From contig QQVO01000006.1 in assembly GCA_003388505.1 (NCBI GenBank), positions 1 to 64,000 of the forward strand: DNA of 64,000 bases. The letters run 5' to 3'. Shown piece by piece: positions 46,917 through 55,349 of the stretch (its first letter is position 1; each line of letters starts with the position of its first letter). The DNA comes from Planctomycetota bacterium. Lineage in GTDB: Bacteria > Planctomycetota > Planctomycetia > Planctomycetales > Planctomycetaceae. The position numbers and the translations under genes are program-made. Below the pieces are notes generated by a model. It ran no database searches and was not told where the DNA came from. It saw nothing but the letters and a program-made list of their open reading frames with translations.

Positions 46917-47768
46917 ATGAGCACTGACAACTACCAGGACGAGCCGATCGTGCAGACGGTCGCCGAACCGTTGCATCAGATTCTCAAGCAGCAGGCCGGC
47001 ATCACGGAGGCGACCGCTCCGGCGACCACGCCCGCAACAGGGGCCCGGCCGACCGCCCCGAAGACGCTCGCATTCCGTCCCACCGGCCGCCAACCGCTCG
47101 CGATGCTCACCATCCTCGACGACGGCCAGCGCAAGGCGGGGGAAGTCGTGCGGATTCGCGGCCCGCGCCTCGTCATCGGCCGCGAAGAGGGGGACGTCAC
47201 GATCCCGTTTGATCCGGACATCTCCAGCGAGCACGCGGAACTCCGCTGCCAGAAACGCGACGGCAAATTCCAGTGGTATCTCATCGACCTCGGCAGCACC
47301 AACGGGACGTTCCTGCGGGCCTATCGGGCCACGCTGCCGAAGAAGGCCGATCTCGTCCTCGGCAGCCGCCGCTATCAGTTCCAGTTGCCGGAGAGCGTCA
47401 GCAGTGAACAGGATGACGAGATTGCCGAAACCCACCGCTACCGGGCTCCCTCGCGAACGCTGGCGGAGAACTTCCTGCCCCGCCTCGCCGAAGTCGGCGC
47501 GCCCGACGGCCGAGCGTTCCGCTTCGGCAAACCGAGTCTCCTGTTCGGTCGCGATGCGGCCTGCGACATCAGTGTGGCGGACGACCCGTTTCTCAGTCCC
47601 CGTCATGTCCAGTTCTACCAGGATGAGCGCGGGCGGTGGATGATCGAAGACAAGAAGTCGCTCAACGGCGTCTGGCTCAAGATCAAGCGCCTGCCGTTGA
47701 GCCAGCAAGCCGAGTTCCAACTCGGTCAGCAGCGATTCCGATTTCAACCGAATGTCGTCGCCGATTAA
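46917..47768 (+). CDS. double FHA-domain protein
   Basis: A 283-residue soluble protein with two forkhead-associated domains. FHA1, residues about 75-160: LVIGREEGDVTIPFD, DISSEHAELRC, DLGSTNGTFLRA. FHA2, about 195-280: LLFGRDAACDISVADD, LSPRHVQFY, and EDKKSLNGVWLK, where the usual TNG becomes LNG. FHA domains bind phosphothreonine; the GR, S--H and NG contact residues are present in FHA1. There are no TM segments or enzymatic domain. It probably docks on phosphorylated sites of the kinase encoded four bases upstream. Confidence 0.9.
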   Translation: MSTDNYQDEPIVQTVAEPLHQILKQQAGITEATAPATTPATGARPTAPKTLAFRPTGRQPLAMLTILDDGQRKAGEVVRIRGPRLVIGREEGDVTIPFDPDISSEHAELRCQKRDGKFQWYLIDLGSTNGTFLRAYRATLPKKADLVLGSRRYQFQLPESVSSEQDDEIAETHRYRAPSRTLAENFLPRLAEVGAPDGRAFRFGKPSLLFGRDAACDISVADDPFLSPRHVQFYQDERGRWMIEDKKSLNGVWLKIKRLPLSQQAEFQLGQQRFRFQPNVVAD

Positions 47769-47783
47769 GCGATCTTTCAAAGC

Positions 47784-49376
47784 ATGCCACAACAAACCTG
47801 GATCATCGGCTCCGGTCCGGATTGCGATCTCGTGGTCGACAACTCCGCTGTCTCGAGCCGCCACTGCCGGCTCGAAGCCGACGGCGACACGTTGACGCTG
47901 CACGACCTCGATTCCACCAACGGGACGTTCGTCAACGGCGAGCAACTGACTGCATCCCGGGTCGTGACGACGGACGACCAGATCACGCTCGGCCAGTCGC
48001 AGCCGATGCCCTGGCCGCAGGAGATTAAACCGACCCCACAGCCCGCACCGCGGTCAGCGCCGAAAGGGCCGCAACAGCAGGCGATCACCGTCGGTCGAGC
48101 GGCCGGTAACGACGTCGTCCTCAACGAAGCGCACGTCTCCTCCCAGCACGCCCGCCTGACCATAACCGGCGACGACATCCTGTTGGAGGATCTCGGATCG
48201 ACGAACGGCACGGCCGTTGGGAACGTGGAAAACAAGATCAGCCGCGCGACGGTGAAGCCGGGCGATACGGTCTACTTCGGCTCGGCCCCCTACACGGTCT
48301 CGGACCTGCTATCGCGGGCGCAGGCCAGTCCGCGCACGGTCCAGGCCGGCGAAACCGCAAGCGGCCGCATAGTGCCGATCGCCGTTGTGCTCGGCGTCGT
48401 ATTGCTCGGGCTCGTTGTCTGGATTGCGTTTCCCGATCGCGCAGCGAATGACGGGGCGGACGACCCTTCGCCTGCCCTCGCCGAGAACGAACCCGATGAA
48501 CCACCTGCGGTAGCGGAAGTCAACGAATCCAACACGACCGATGCCCCACCGGAGGACGCTTTGACCGACGAAGAACGGCTGGCACATGCGCTGTTCGTCG
48601 TCGTCTGCAGCAATTCGGCGCGACACCCACAGTTCCGCGTAGGAACCGCTTTCGCAGTCGACGAACATCACCTCGCCACGACGGCCTCCGTCATCAGAGC
48701 GATGGAGGATCTCCAGCAGAACGGTTACGAACAGGCGTTTCTGTATTCGCCGCCGACGCAACAGGAACTGCCGCTGCTCTCCACGCACGTACATCCCGAG
48801 TACACACGCGCTAATCAGGAAGCGCGCGCCGCGCAACAGCGCCACGACGACTTGATCGACAATCTGGAGTCGGACCCTCCGGACGAAGCAGCTCTGGAGG
48901 CTCTCAAACAGCAGTTGCTCGCGTCCCGCGTCGAAGCTCTCGACGCCATTGATCGCCAGACCGTGTATGATGTCGCCGTCATCGAAGTCGAATCCCCGCT
49001 CGCCCACTGGTTGTCCGGCGCCCCGCCGGAGACGACGCTTCGCCCCAATTTGCGGCTGACAGTCACGGGACTCGCCTTCGACCTGGAAGACCCCTTCTTC
49101 AACCCCAATGAACCGCTGGAACCGCACAGCATGACCAGTCGCGTCCGGCAACTCGTTCCGGGCGAGTCCGCACAACGGCTGTTGGCCGGCGCGACTAAAG
49201 ATCACCTCGAATACGCCTACCTCGGCAGCCCGGCCCTGAACGCGCAAGGTGAAGTAGTCGCCGTCTACGCGCGTCCCACACCGCCCGCTCCCGATGCGGA
49301 CGAGGCCGAACCACCTGACACCTTCGATGCTCCCTTGTTCGAGCGCATCCGCGAATGCCTCACGCATGCCCCTTGA
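47784..49376 (+). CDS. double FHA-TM-trypsin-like protein with lost catalytic His
   Basis: A 530-residue protein. FHA A, residues about 1-72: WIIGSGPDCDLVVDN, VSSRHCRLE, DLDSTNGTFVNG. FHA B, about 98-165: ITVGRAAGNDVVLNE, VSSQHARLT, DLGSTNGTAVG. One TM helix follows (about 197-217, IVPIAVVLGVVLLGLVVWIA). About 275-520: a trypsin-fold domain with VGTAFAVDEHHLATTASVI, where the motif normally ending in NAHV has Ser instead of the catalytic His, YDVAVIEV holding the Asp, and YLGSPALNAQGEVVAVYA where the Ser would be. This is a likely pseudoprotease, perhaps a peptide sensor outside the membrane. It lies 15 bases after the previous gene. Confidence 0.85.
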   Translation: MPQQTWIIGSGPDCDLVVDNSAVSSRHCRLEADGDTLTLHDLDSTNGTFVNGEQLTASRVVTTDDQITLGQSQPMPWPQEIKPTPQPAPRSAPKGPQQQAITVGRAAGNDVVLNEAHVSSQHARLTITGDDILLEDLGSTNGTAVGNVENKISRATVKPGDTVYFGSAPYTVSDLLSRAQASPRTVQAGETASGRIVPIAVVLGVVLLGLVVWIAFPDRAANDGADDPSPALAENEPDEPPAVAEVNESNTTDAPPEDALTDEERLAHALFVVVCSNSARHPQFRVGTAFAVDEHHLATTASVIRAMEDLQQNGYEQAFLYSPPTQQELPLLSTHVHPEYTRANQEARAAQQRHDDLIDNLESDPPDEAALEALKQQLLASRVEALDAIDRQTVYDVAVIEVESPLAHWLSGAPPETTLRPNLRLTVTGLAFDLEDPFFNPNEPLEPHSMTSRVRQLVPGESAQRLLAGATKDHLEYAYLGSPALNAQGEVVAVYARPTPPAPDADEAEPPDTFDAPLFERIRECLTHAP

Positions 49377-49392
49377 TTGATCGGAGAACCCG

Positions 49393-50553
49393 ATGCGTTC
49401 CTCATCTCAACGCCTTTCGTTGCTGCTGATCGTCCAGTGGGGGTCTCTTGCTGCCTCGGATCTTTCAGCGCAGGTCGTGGTGACTGGTCGCGGATACCGC
49501 TACCCGTATCGCGTGCACTGGGGCGTCTACGACCCCTACTACGCCGTCACCTCGCGCGTTTACGCCCAGGCGGAACTGATCCGCGCCCAGGGCGATGCGG
49601 CCGTCGACTTCGCATACGCTCGGAATCTCAACGCCGAGGCTTACAGCCGCGAACTCGATAACTGGGTCAAGGAAGTACGGGCGCGCTGGGAACGCGAGGC
49701 CACAGGGGAACTCGGGCAAATGGAACTGAACCGCATTCGTCAGATCCGGCGGTTGGAGTTTCTCAACGATCGCAAATGGCAGAACAGCCGGACGTGGAAC
49801 CGGCTCAAGAACCACCCTGAATTAAGCGACGCGAGTATCGAGACGGGCGACGCGCTGAACTTCCTGCTCGATCGACTGGGGGCGTCCGCGCTGCCGTATG
49901 AGTTCGATCCCGCGACGAGCCGGTTCTCGACCGACGTGATTGCCCAACTCCAGCTCGATGACGAGACGTTGTCCCACGTGACGCTGGAACAGGGTTCGTA
50001 TGCATTCCCCGCGAATCAGGAGATGCAGGGAGAGGAAGTGTTGTGGCCCTATCTTCTTCGCTGGGACGAGTTCGAGCCGGAACGGCGCAAGTATGAAGCC
50101 GCAAGGAAGGCGGTCGTGGACGAGTCGGAAGCGAGCGGACAGGCGTCGGTCGAGTCGATTCAGCAACTCCAGGAGTCACTCGACGAACTGACGAACCGGT
50201 TTCATCGATCACGACGCGTCCAGGATTGGCTCCGTGAGCACCTCCGGTTCTCGCAGTACCGTGCGAACGACCGCTTCCTGTGGAATTTGAATCGTGAAAT
50301 CGCTCAATTGGAGAAGACCGGCGACATCCGGCCGTTCCAGGGACGCGGCGGATATAATCCGACGACGGACGGTGATCACGTCCTCAGTCTGCTGTGCTTC
50401 ATGAATCGCAACGGTATCAAGTTTGCCCCTCCGCAACCCGGCAGCGAGTTCGCCTATCACCGGCTGTTCACCCAGATGCGAGCCATCTACCTCACGGTGG
50501 CGGACTACGACGAATCCATTCAGCCCGAGGATCTCACAGAGCTGGTTGAGTAA
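49393..50553 (+). CDS. secreted hypothetical protein of the kinase/FHA cluster
   Basis: A 386-residue protein with a signal peptide (RLSLLLIVQWGSLAASDLSAQ, cleavage likely after the SAQ or nearby). The mature part begins with a Tyr/Arg-rich stretch (GRGYRYPYRVHWGVYDPYY), then long helical, charged segments (for example ELDNWVKEVRARWEREATGE and QQLQESLDELTNRFHRSRRV), with a C-terminal SLLCFMNRNGIKFAPP. No known domain was recognised. It starts 16 bases after the FHA-protease gene and is presumably its co-expressed extracytoplasmic partner. Function is unknown. Confidence 0.75.
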   Translation: MRSSSQRLSLLLIVQWGSLAASDLSAQVVVTGRGYRYPYRVHWGVYDPYYAVTSRVYAQAELIRAQGDAAVDFAYARNLNAEAYSRELDNWVKEVRARWEREATGELGQMELNRIRQIRRLEFLNDRKWQNSRTWNRLKNHPELSDASIETGDALNFLLDRLGASALPYEFDPATSRFSTDVIAQLQLDDETLSHVTLEQGSYAFPANQEMQGEEVLWPYLLRWDEFEPERRKYEAARKAVVDESEASGQASVESIQQLQESLDELTNRFHRSRRVQDWLREHLRFSQYRANDRFLWNLNREIAQLEKTGDIRPFQGRGGYNPTTDGDHVLSLLCFMNRNGIKFAPPQPGSEFAYHRLFTQMRAIYLTVADYDESIQPEDLTELVE

Positions 50554-51062
50554 CCGGTTGCCGTAATGACCTGAAAACACCAAGCCAAGCCAAGCCAGCT
50601 CGGAGCACTCCTTTTCACAACGGTGTAATTGCCAGCAAGACGGGTCGGCCTGCCTATCTCCTTCCCGTAGATCATGCATTCAGCAGAACCTCCCAGACGT
50701 CGAATCGATCTGATACCACAGGTCGCCATCGCAAATTGACTTGTTCGAGTCGCGCGGTCAACTCGATTCTATCCCGAGGCGCTACCTCCACCCGGTGATC
50801 GCGACCGACGCAGTTTTTGAAAGCGCGAAAACCGCATCGGGGAAGTACACCGGACGCAGTTGGCCGCAGTGCCATTGGGCGATTCAAACGAGCGACTCGA
50901 CGCGGACCTGCGTTTCCTTTGCAGCCCCGACAGCACGCAGCCAAAGCGCAGCCTTGTCGTTGGACGTTGCTGGATGACGGGAGACTCAGAAGACTCACCG
51001 TCGCCACAAACGCGGACCACTTGGACGTTTGTGGACTCCAAGGACAAAGGCACAGCCGTACC
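50554..51062. other. intergenic stretch without a supported gene
   Basis: Only short overlapping ORFs occur between the secreted-protein stop and the tRNA-like piece; no motif or repeat copy was recognised. Confidence 0.4.
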
Positions 51063-51111
51063 GTTAGGACTGTCGATCCGGGGGTTGCGGGTTCAAGTCC
51101 CGTCGGCCTCG
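51063..51111 (+). tRNA. tRNA 3'-half fragment (pseudo-tRNA or attachment-site scar)
   Basis: The segment carries a GGACTGTCGATCC anticodon-loop-like element, a well-formed T-arm (GCGGG, loop TTCAAGT, CCCGT) and the 3' acceptor strand CGGCCTC plus discriminator G. The matching 5' acceptor (GAGGCCG) and a D-arm are not found in the preceding 80 bases. Integrative elements often insert within tRNA 3' ends and leave such copies, and an integrase remnant lies 334 bases further on. The original identity (Asn-like or Asp-like) is not certain. Confidence 0.4.
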
Positions 51112-51117
51112 CTGTAC

Positions 51118-51150
51118 ACGCCCGTTGTCCAACCCGGACAACGGGCGTTC
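51118..51150 (+). terminator. strong hairpin after the tRNA fragment
   Basis: ACGCCCGTTGTCC (51118-51130) and GGACAACGGGCGT (51136-51148) form a perfect 13-bp stem with a 5-base loop, followed by a short TC-rich run. Its position just after the tRNA 3' end suggests it was that tRNA's terminator. Confidence 0.6.
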
Positions 51151-51444
51151 TTCATGGGCAATCCCCGGATCGTCGATAATGCCAACGCAACCGCCATGTT
51201 GGTGTCGGAGCGATCGGCGCTTCGCTGCGCATGATCGCTGTCAGCACGAGCGTCCCGTGCTACAGGGAACCCACGAATCGGCGTTGCCTTTCGGATCGTT
51301 GAACTTGCCGAGGTTTACGGCGACGTACTACTTGCCGTCGTGATGACAGAGATCGCCGCGGTGGTTGGCTGAAAGGTGCGAGTCTCAAGTTCAGCGGGGT
51401 TTCCGAGGACTCGATCTTCAAGGTTGCCTGGTAGTTGACAGCGA

Positions 51445-51645
51445 TCAGCCGTTTCGCCGAGTGCTTGGCTCGCACTGCCGGTCAAGTATGTCCCAAAGCT
51501 GTGCTCGACGACGGAGCATTTCTCCTTCGCTGTCCACACGAACGTTGCCAACGGTGAACCGCTTGCCTCCGATCTCGGGACGGACATCGCCTCGCTCTGT
51601 CGGCTTGGGTAGCTTCTGCCCTCGATAGGCTTTGGACGTTTTCAT
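51445..51645 (-). pseudogene. N-terminal remnant of a site-specific integrase
   Basis: The ATG at 51645 opens MKTSKAYRGQKLPKPTERGD, then VRPEIGGKRFTVGNVRVD and SEGEMLRRRAQLWDILDRQC, after which similarity to the family stops and the frame ends at 51445. The GDVRP-IGG-RFTVG pattern is the beginning of planctomycete tyrosine integrase-like proteins, as I recall it; the catalytic domain is missing. Together with the nearby tRNA pieces it marks an abandoned integration site. Confidence 0.5.
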
Positions 51646-51781
51646 GTGCGGATTCCCTGGCAGGACTGACGACAGCGAGGCTACCGAATCCGACACACTT
51701 TCTCACAATGCACTCAAACACACGGGACTGCAGAATCGGCGAAAGCACCGAAGCATATGGCACTCATGGGGATGGGCGCAC

Positions 51782-51808
51782 AAAAAAAAAAGCCGCCCGA
51801 AGGCGGCT
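51782..51808 (-). terminator. Rho-independent terminator of the tRNA-Ala gene
   Basis: On the reverse strand AGCCGCC, a TTCG loop and GGCGGCT are followed by a run of ten T residues. It lies 15 bases downstream of the tRNA-Ala 3' end. Confidence 0.9.
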
Positions 51809-51823
51809 CACGAGTCTTTCGAG

Positions 51824-51896
51824 TGGAGGATAGGGGACTCGAACCCCTGACCTTTTGGCTGCCAGCCAAACGCTCTCCCAACTGAGCTAATCCCCC
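51824..51896 (-). tRNA. tRNA-Ala (anticodon GGC)
   Basis: A 73-nt cloverleaf. The acceptor stem GGGGGAT pairs with ATCCTCC and contains the G3-U70 wobble pair that identifies alanine tRNAs, with discriminator A73. The D-arm AGCTC...GAGC, the anticodon stem TTTGG/CCAAA around loop CTGGCAG, and the T-arm AGGGG/CCCCT with loop TTCGAGT are all intact. The CCA end is not encoded. A terminator follows. Confidence 0.96.
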
Positions 51897-52347
51897 GGTG
51901 GCCGGGCTGCGAAGGAAATTCCCTGTCGCACATCCCTTGTCGTCATCCGCGGCTTCCGGCATGAGCCGAATTGCCGCGACGAGCATCACACTCGGCATTC
52001 GCGCCCTCGGCGAAAGGGTATCGGCCCGGCTCGAAAACTGTCAAGACCGCCGATTCCCTCCCGTTTCTTCAAGTTTTTCGGAAGTCCGCCCAAGCAGTTT
52101 ACCGACCTCTCCGCGTCCATGAAACGGCCTCGCTGATCCACTACACTACGGCAGGCTTGGGGTGGGTCGCTCTGATCGTTGCCGAGGGTGGCGGCGGTCG
52201 GAGCGAAGACGGTCGTCGTTCGGCTTTCTGCGGGCTGACTTCGGTCGACGGCGGCCGCTTTGCAGCTAAGATCACCCACGCCCCGGGGACTGCTCGGCGG
52301 ATCGACGGAGGCGCGTTCAAAACCCTGAAAACAGGAAAAAGCAAGCG
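51897..52347. other. stretch upstream of tRNA-Ala and purE with a tRNA-like sequence
   Basis: On the reverse strand between about 52157 and 52084, a 74-nt segment begins CCCAAGC and ends GCTTGGGC (perfect 7-bp acceptor complement). It includes GTAGTGTAGTGGATCAGC, which resembles a tRNA-Glu D-arm, and a GTTTCAT loop with TTC. However, the anticodon stem is mispaired and there is no TTCRA T-loop, so it is probably a decayed tRNA-Glu copy. The remainder shows no gene. The purE promoter lies to the right. Confidence 0.35.
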
Positions 52348-52842
52348 ATGGCGAGCGAAGGTCAACCACTGGTGGGAATCGTGATGGGCAGCAAGTCCGA
52401 CTGGGACACGATGCAACACTGCCGCAACATGTTGCAGGAATTCGGGATCGAAGCCGACTGCCGGGTGCTCTCCGCCCACAGGACACCGGTCGAGGCGTGC
52501 GAGTTCGCGGCGAAAGCCGAAGAGCGCGGGATCGAAGTGATTGTCGCCGCGGCAGGCGGCGCAGCACACCTGGCCGGCGCAATGGCGGCGCACTCCGTGC
52601 TGCCGGTCCTCGGCGTCCCCATGCAGGCCTGGTCGCTCGACGGGCTCGACTCACTCCTCTCGACCGTGCAGATGCCCCGCGGCATCCCGGTCGGCACGCT
52701 CGCGATCGGCAAGGCGGGCGCCATCAACGCCGCGCTCCTCACCGTCGCTATCCTGGCCGGCAAACAACCCGAACTCCGTGACCAGCTCAAGGCCTATCGT
52801 CGCCAGCAAGCCGAGAAAGCGCTCGCCGACGTCCTCGAATAG
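52348..52842 (+). CDS. purE: N5-carboxyaminoimidazole ribonucleotide mutase
   Basis: A 164-residue class I PurE. Motifs: VGIVMGSKSDWDTM (residues about 9-22), RVLSAHRTPVEACEFA (about 39-54), IVAAAGGAAHLAGAMAAHSVLPVLGVPM, and LLSTVQMPRGIPVGTLAIG. These are the substrate-binding and catalytic segments, with His44 in SAHRTP. It converts N5-CAIR to CAIR in purine synthesis. It is not accompanied by purK in this window. The length is normal. Confidence 0.95.
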   Translation: MASEGQPLVGIVMGSKSDWDTMQHCRNMLQEFGIEADCRVLSAHRTPVEACEFAAKAEERGIEVIVAAAGGAAHLAGAMAAHSVLPVLGVPMQAWSLDGLDSLLSTVQMPRGIPVGTLAIGKAGAINAALLTVAILAGKQPELRDQLKAYRRQQAEKALADVLE

Positions 52843-52850
52843 TCAGCACA

Positions 52851-54455
52851 ATGTGCTGCGTTTCACGAATGCCGACACGGACTCAAGAGATCCGTTCAGC
52901 CGCGACCGGGAGGGCATCGCTCCTATTGAAGTCGCAGCTGCGTGACGGCGTGAGACGGTTGCTCGCCTCCTTCATCGTGTCGGCGATTGGAGCGCTGACC
53001 GGTTGTGGCGGCGAGTCGCAGACTTCGCCGGAGGACTTTCAGCGCCTCTCAGAACAACCGGCCCGCGCGGTGGCCGAACCGGACAAAGACTCAGAGCCAG
53101 TCAGGCTGCCGGACGGCTCGTCCCCGCCGACGGGAGAAACGACCGACTACGCCGACGAAGAACAGCCTGCGCTGCCCGAACTTCAGGAAGTCTACCGGCC
53201 GTCCGACTCCCGTCCCCGGCACGACGATGAGCGGGCTGCGGAACTGGGCATCGCTCGCTACGAGTCGAAGCGTCTGTTGCTCTACACCGACATCGATCCC
53301 GAGGTCGCGGAAACCCTCCCACCGCTGATGGACCAGGCCTACGACGCCTGGGTCGACTACTTCGGCCCGCTGCCGCCAGATCGCGAAGGGACCGAGTATC
53401 AGATGACCGGCTACATCATGCGCGATCGCGACCGCTTCATCGCGGCCGGCATGCTTCCTGAAGCCGCGCAGGGTTCGCTCATTCACGGAGTGCACCGCGG
53501 CAGCGAATTCTGGATGAACGAACAGCAGTACGACTACTACCGGCGGCATCTGATGATTCACGAAGGGACGCACTGCTACACGATGGCCGTTCCCGGCGTG
53601 AGGCCGCCGATCTGGTATCTGGAAGGCATCGCGGAACTGTTCGGCACCCATCAGATGGACAGGACCGGCGAGGCCGAGTTCCGCGTGATGCCCGAAGACC
53701 GGTCGCCCTATGTCGGTTTCGGCCGGATCGAGATGATCCGCAATGCGATCGACGCAGGCGAGTCGCGCTCCGTCGACGGAGTGGTCTCTCTGTCGGACGC
53801 CGATTTCGCCGAATCGCAGGAAGACCCGTATGCCTGGAGTTGGGCCTTCTGCAAGTTCCTCGACGCGAATCCGAATTATCAGGATCGCTTTCGCACGTTG
53901 GCGCACAACGTAGTCGGCCGCGAGTTCTACCGCATCCTAGCCGAGGAGTTTGAAACGGACCGCCGCGAACTCGACATTGAGTGGGAACTCTTCTCGCGAT
54001 CCATCGAATACGGGTACGACATCGAGCGATCGGCGATTGCCTTCCTGAGAGGCGAGCCGCTGCCGGCCGATTCGTCGATCGCGGTAGACGTCGCCGCCGA
54101 TCGCGGCTGGACGTCGAGCGGCGTCTGGCTCGAGGCGGGCCGCAACTATGACATCGCCGCGGAAGGTGAGGTTGTTCTGGCCAACGAACCCGAGCCGTGG
54201 ATCAGCCAGCCGAACGGTGTGAGCATCCGCTACGCCTCCGGAAAACCGATCGGCCGCGTGCTGGGGGTCGTCATCAACACGGCCTCGCGTCTCGACGGGA
54301 CGCCCGCGGCGCCGCTCGAGGTGCTGGACATCGGCGCGAACCGCGCTCTCGAGCCGACCCGCAGCGGAACCCTCTACCTCCGCGTCAACGATTTCTGGAA
54401 CGAACTGGCCGACAACAGCGGAAAGTACCGCATTACGATCCACGCCCGCCCGTGA
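52851..54455 (+). CDS. lipoprotein with gluzincin-like metallopeptidase domain
   Basis: A 534-residue protein. The hydrophobic segment LASFIVSAIGALTGC carries a lipobox (LTGC, Cys near residue 52), preceded by an unusually long N-terminal stretch, so a later start (for example near residue 7) is possible. A Pro/Glu-rich spacer follows. Residues about 230-265 contain LMIHEGTHCYTMAVPG with the HExxH zinc site, and YLEGIAELFG supplies the third ligand Glu (HEXXH + E, as in DUF1570-type peptidases). The C-terminal part (about 420-534) looks like a beta-sandwich (IAVDVAADRGWTSSGVWLEA, GTLYLRVND). It starts eight bases after purE, so it is probably co-transcribed. Confidence 0.75.
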   Translation: MCCVSRMPTRTQEIRSAATGRASLLLKSQLRDGVRRLLASFIVSAIGALTGCGGESQTSPEDFQRLSEQPARAVAEPDKDSEPVRLPDGSSPPTGETTDYADEEQPALPELQEVYRPSDSRPRHDDERAAELGIARYESKRLLLYTDIDPEVAETLPPLMDQAYDAWVDYFGPLPPDREGTEYQMTGYIMRDRDRFIAAGMLPEAAQGSLIHGVHRGSEFWMNEQQYDYYRRHLMIHEGTHCYTMAVPGVRPPIWYLEGIAELFGTHQMDRTGEAEFRVMPEDRSPYVGFGRIEMIRNAIDAGESRSVDGVVSLSDADFAESQEDPYAWSWAFCKFLDANPNYQDRFRTLAHNVVGREFYRILAEEFETDRRELDIEWELFSRSIEYGYDIERSAIAFLRGEPLPADSSIAVDVAADRGWTSSGVWLEAGRNYDIAAEGEVVLANEPEPWISQPNGVSIRYASGKPIGRVLGVVINTASRLDGTPAAPLEVLDIGANRALEPTRSGTLYLRVNDFWNELADNSGKYRITIHARP

Positions 54456-54468
54456 CGTCGCGCCGCTC

Positions 54469-55257
54469 CTACTTGAAGTCCAGATCCTCCGGATACGGCA
54501 GATCGGCCAGTTCCCGCAGGCCGAAGAGTTGCAGAAATCTCTCGGTGGTCCGGTACGAGACCTCGCTGTTGCCGTCGCCGCTCCGGTCGAGGGCGATCAG
54601 CTCGCGCCTCAGCAGTTGTCGCAGCACCGAGCCGGCGTTCTGCTTGCCGTGCCCTTCCACCTCCGCCTTCGAAATCGGCTGGTGGTAAGCGACCAGCGCG
54701 AGAATCTCGAGCGCGTCCTGCGAGAGCTTCACTTCCTTCGGGCCGAGCCCATACACCCGATGCCGGATCCGCTCGAACTCCGATCGCAGAACCAGGCGGT
54801 ACCCCCCTTCAGCCAGCCGCACTTCGTAAGGACGGTTCTGGTCGGCGTACGCGTGAGTCAATTCGTCGAGCAGCTCATCCACCTGCTCGTGGGTGAAACC
54901 CCCTCCCAGCAGATCGGCCAGCCGCTTCCCCGTCAGCGGCTCGCCTCCGACGAACAGCAGCGCTTCCAGCACCTGACGCGGCGACACCGGCGGTCCGTCC
55001 GCTTCCCATTCCTCTTCGCCCGCTGCGACAGCCGGCTGTTGATCCGCCGCAGCGACCTCATCCGCATCTTCAATATCCGCGTCGTGGACGCCGCTGATCT
55101 CGCCGTCGTCGCTCTCTTCGACCGCAACCGCAGTTTCCCCGAGTTCCAGGTCGGCCGACTCCGCAGCCTCCAGCGCCCGCTGGTAGGCGGCTTCAATGGC
55201 CTCCGCCGTCAGGTCGTCCCCGTCGAACGCGGGGTCATCGAACATCTCGGAACTCAC
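54469..55257 (-). CDS. scpB: segregation and condensation protein ScpB
   Basis: A 262-residue protein. A long acidic N-terminal tail (residues 1-90, rich in Glu/Asp/Ala) precedes the ScpB winged-helix pair: SPRQVLEALLFVGGEPLTGK, RLAEGGYRLVLRSEF, LSQDALEILALVAYHQPISK and LRRELIALDR. It is a subunit of the SMC-ScpAB condensin complex. The acidic tail is longer than in most bacteria. scpA is not adjacent. It converges with the lipoprotein gene 14 bases away. Confidence 0.92.
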   Translation of the reverse strand: MSSEMFDDPAFDGDDLTAEAIEAAYQRALEAAESADLELGETAVAVEESDDGEISGVHDADIEDADEVAAADQQPAVAAGEEEWEADGPPVSPRQVLEALLFVGGEPLTGKRLADLLGGGFTHEQVDELLDELTHAYADQNRPYEVRLAEGGYRLVLRSEFERIRHRVYGLGPKEVKLSQDALEILALVAYHQPISKAEVEGHGKQNAGSVLRQLLRRELIALDRSGDGNSEVSYRTTERFLQLFGLRELADLPYPEDLDFK

Positions 55258-55349
55258 GGGCGCGCCTCCTGCACAAGTTCTCTTCCTTGAAGGGGCGAAC
55301 TATAGAGGGCAGCGACGGACTGACTCAAGATAGGTTTGACAGCCGCTGA

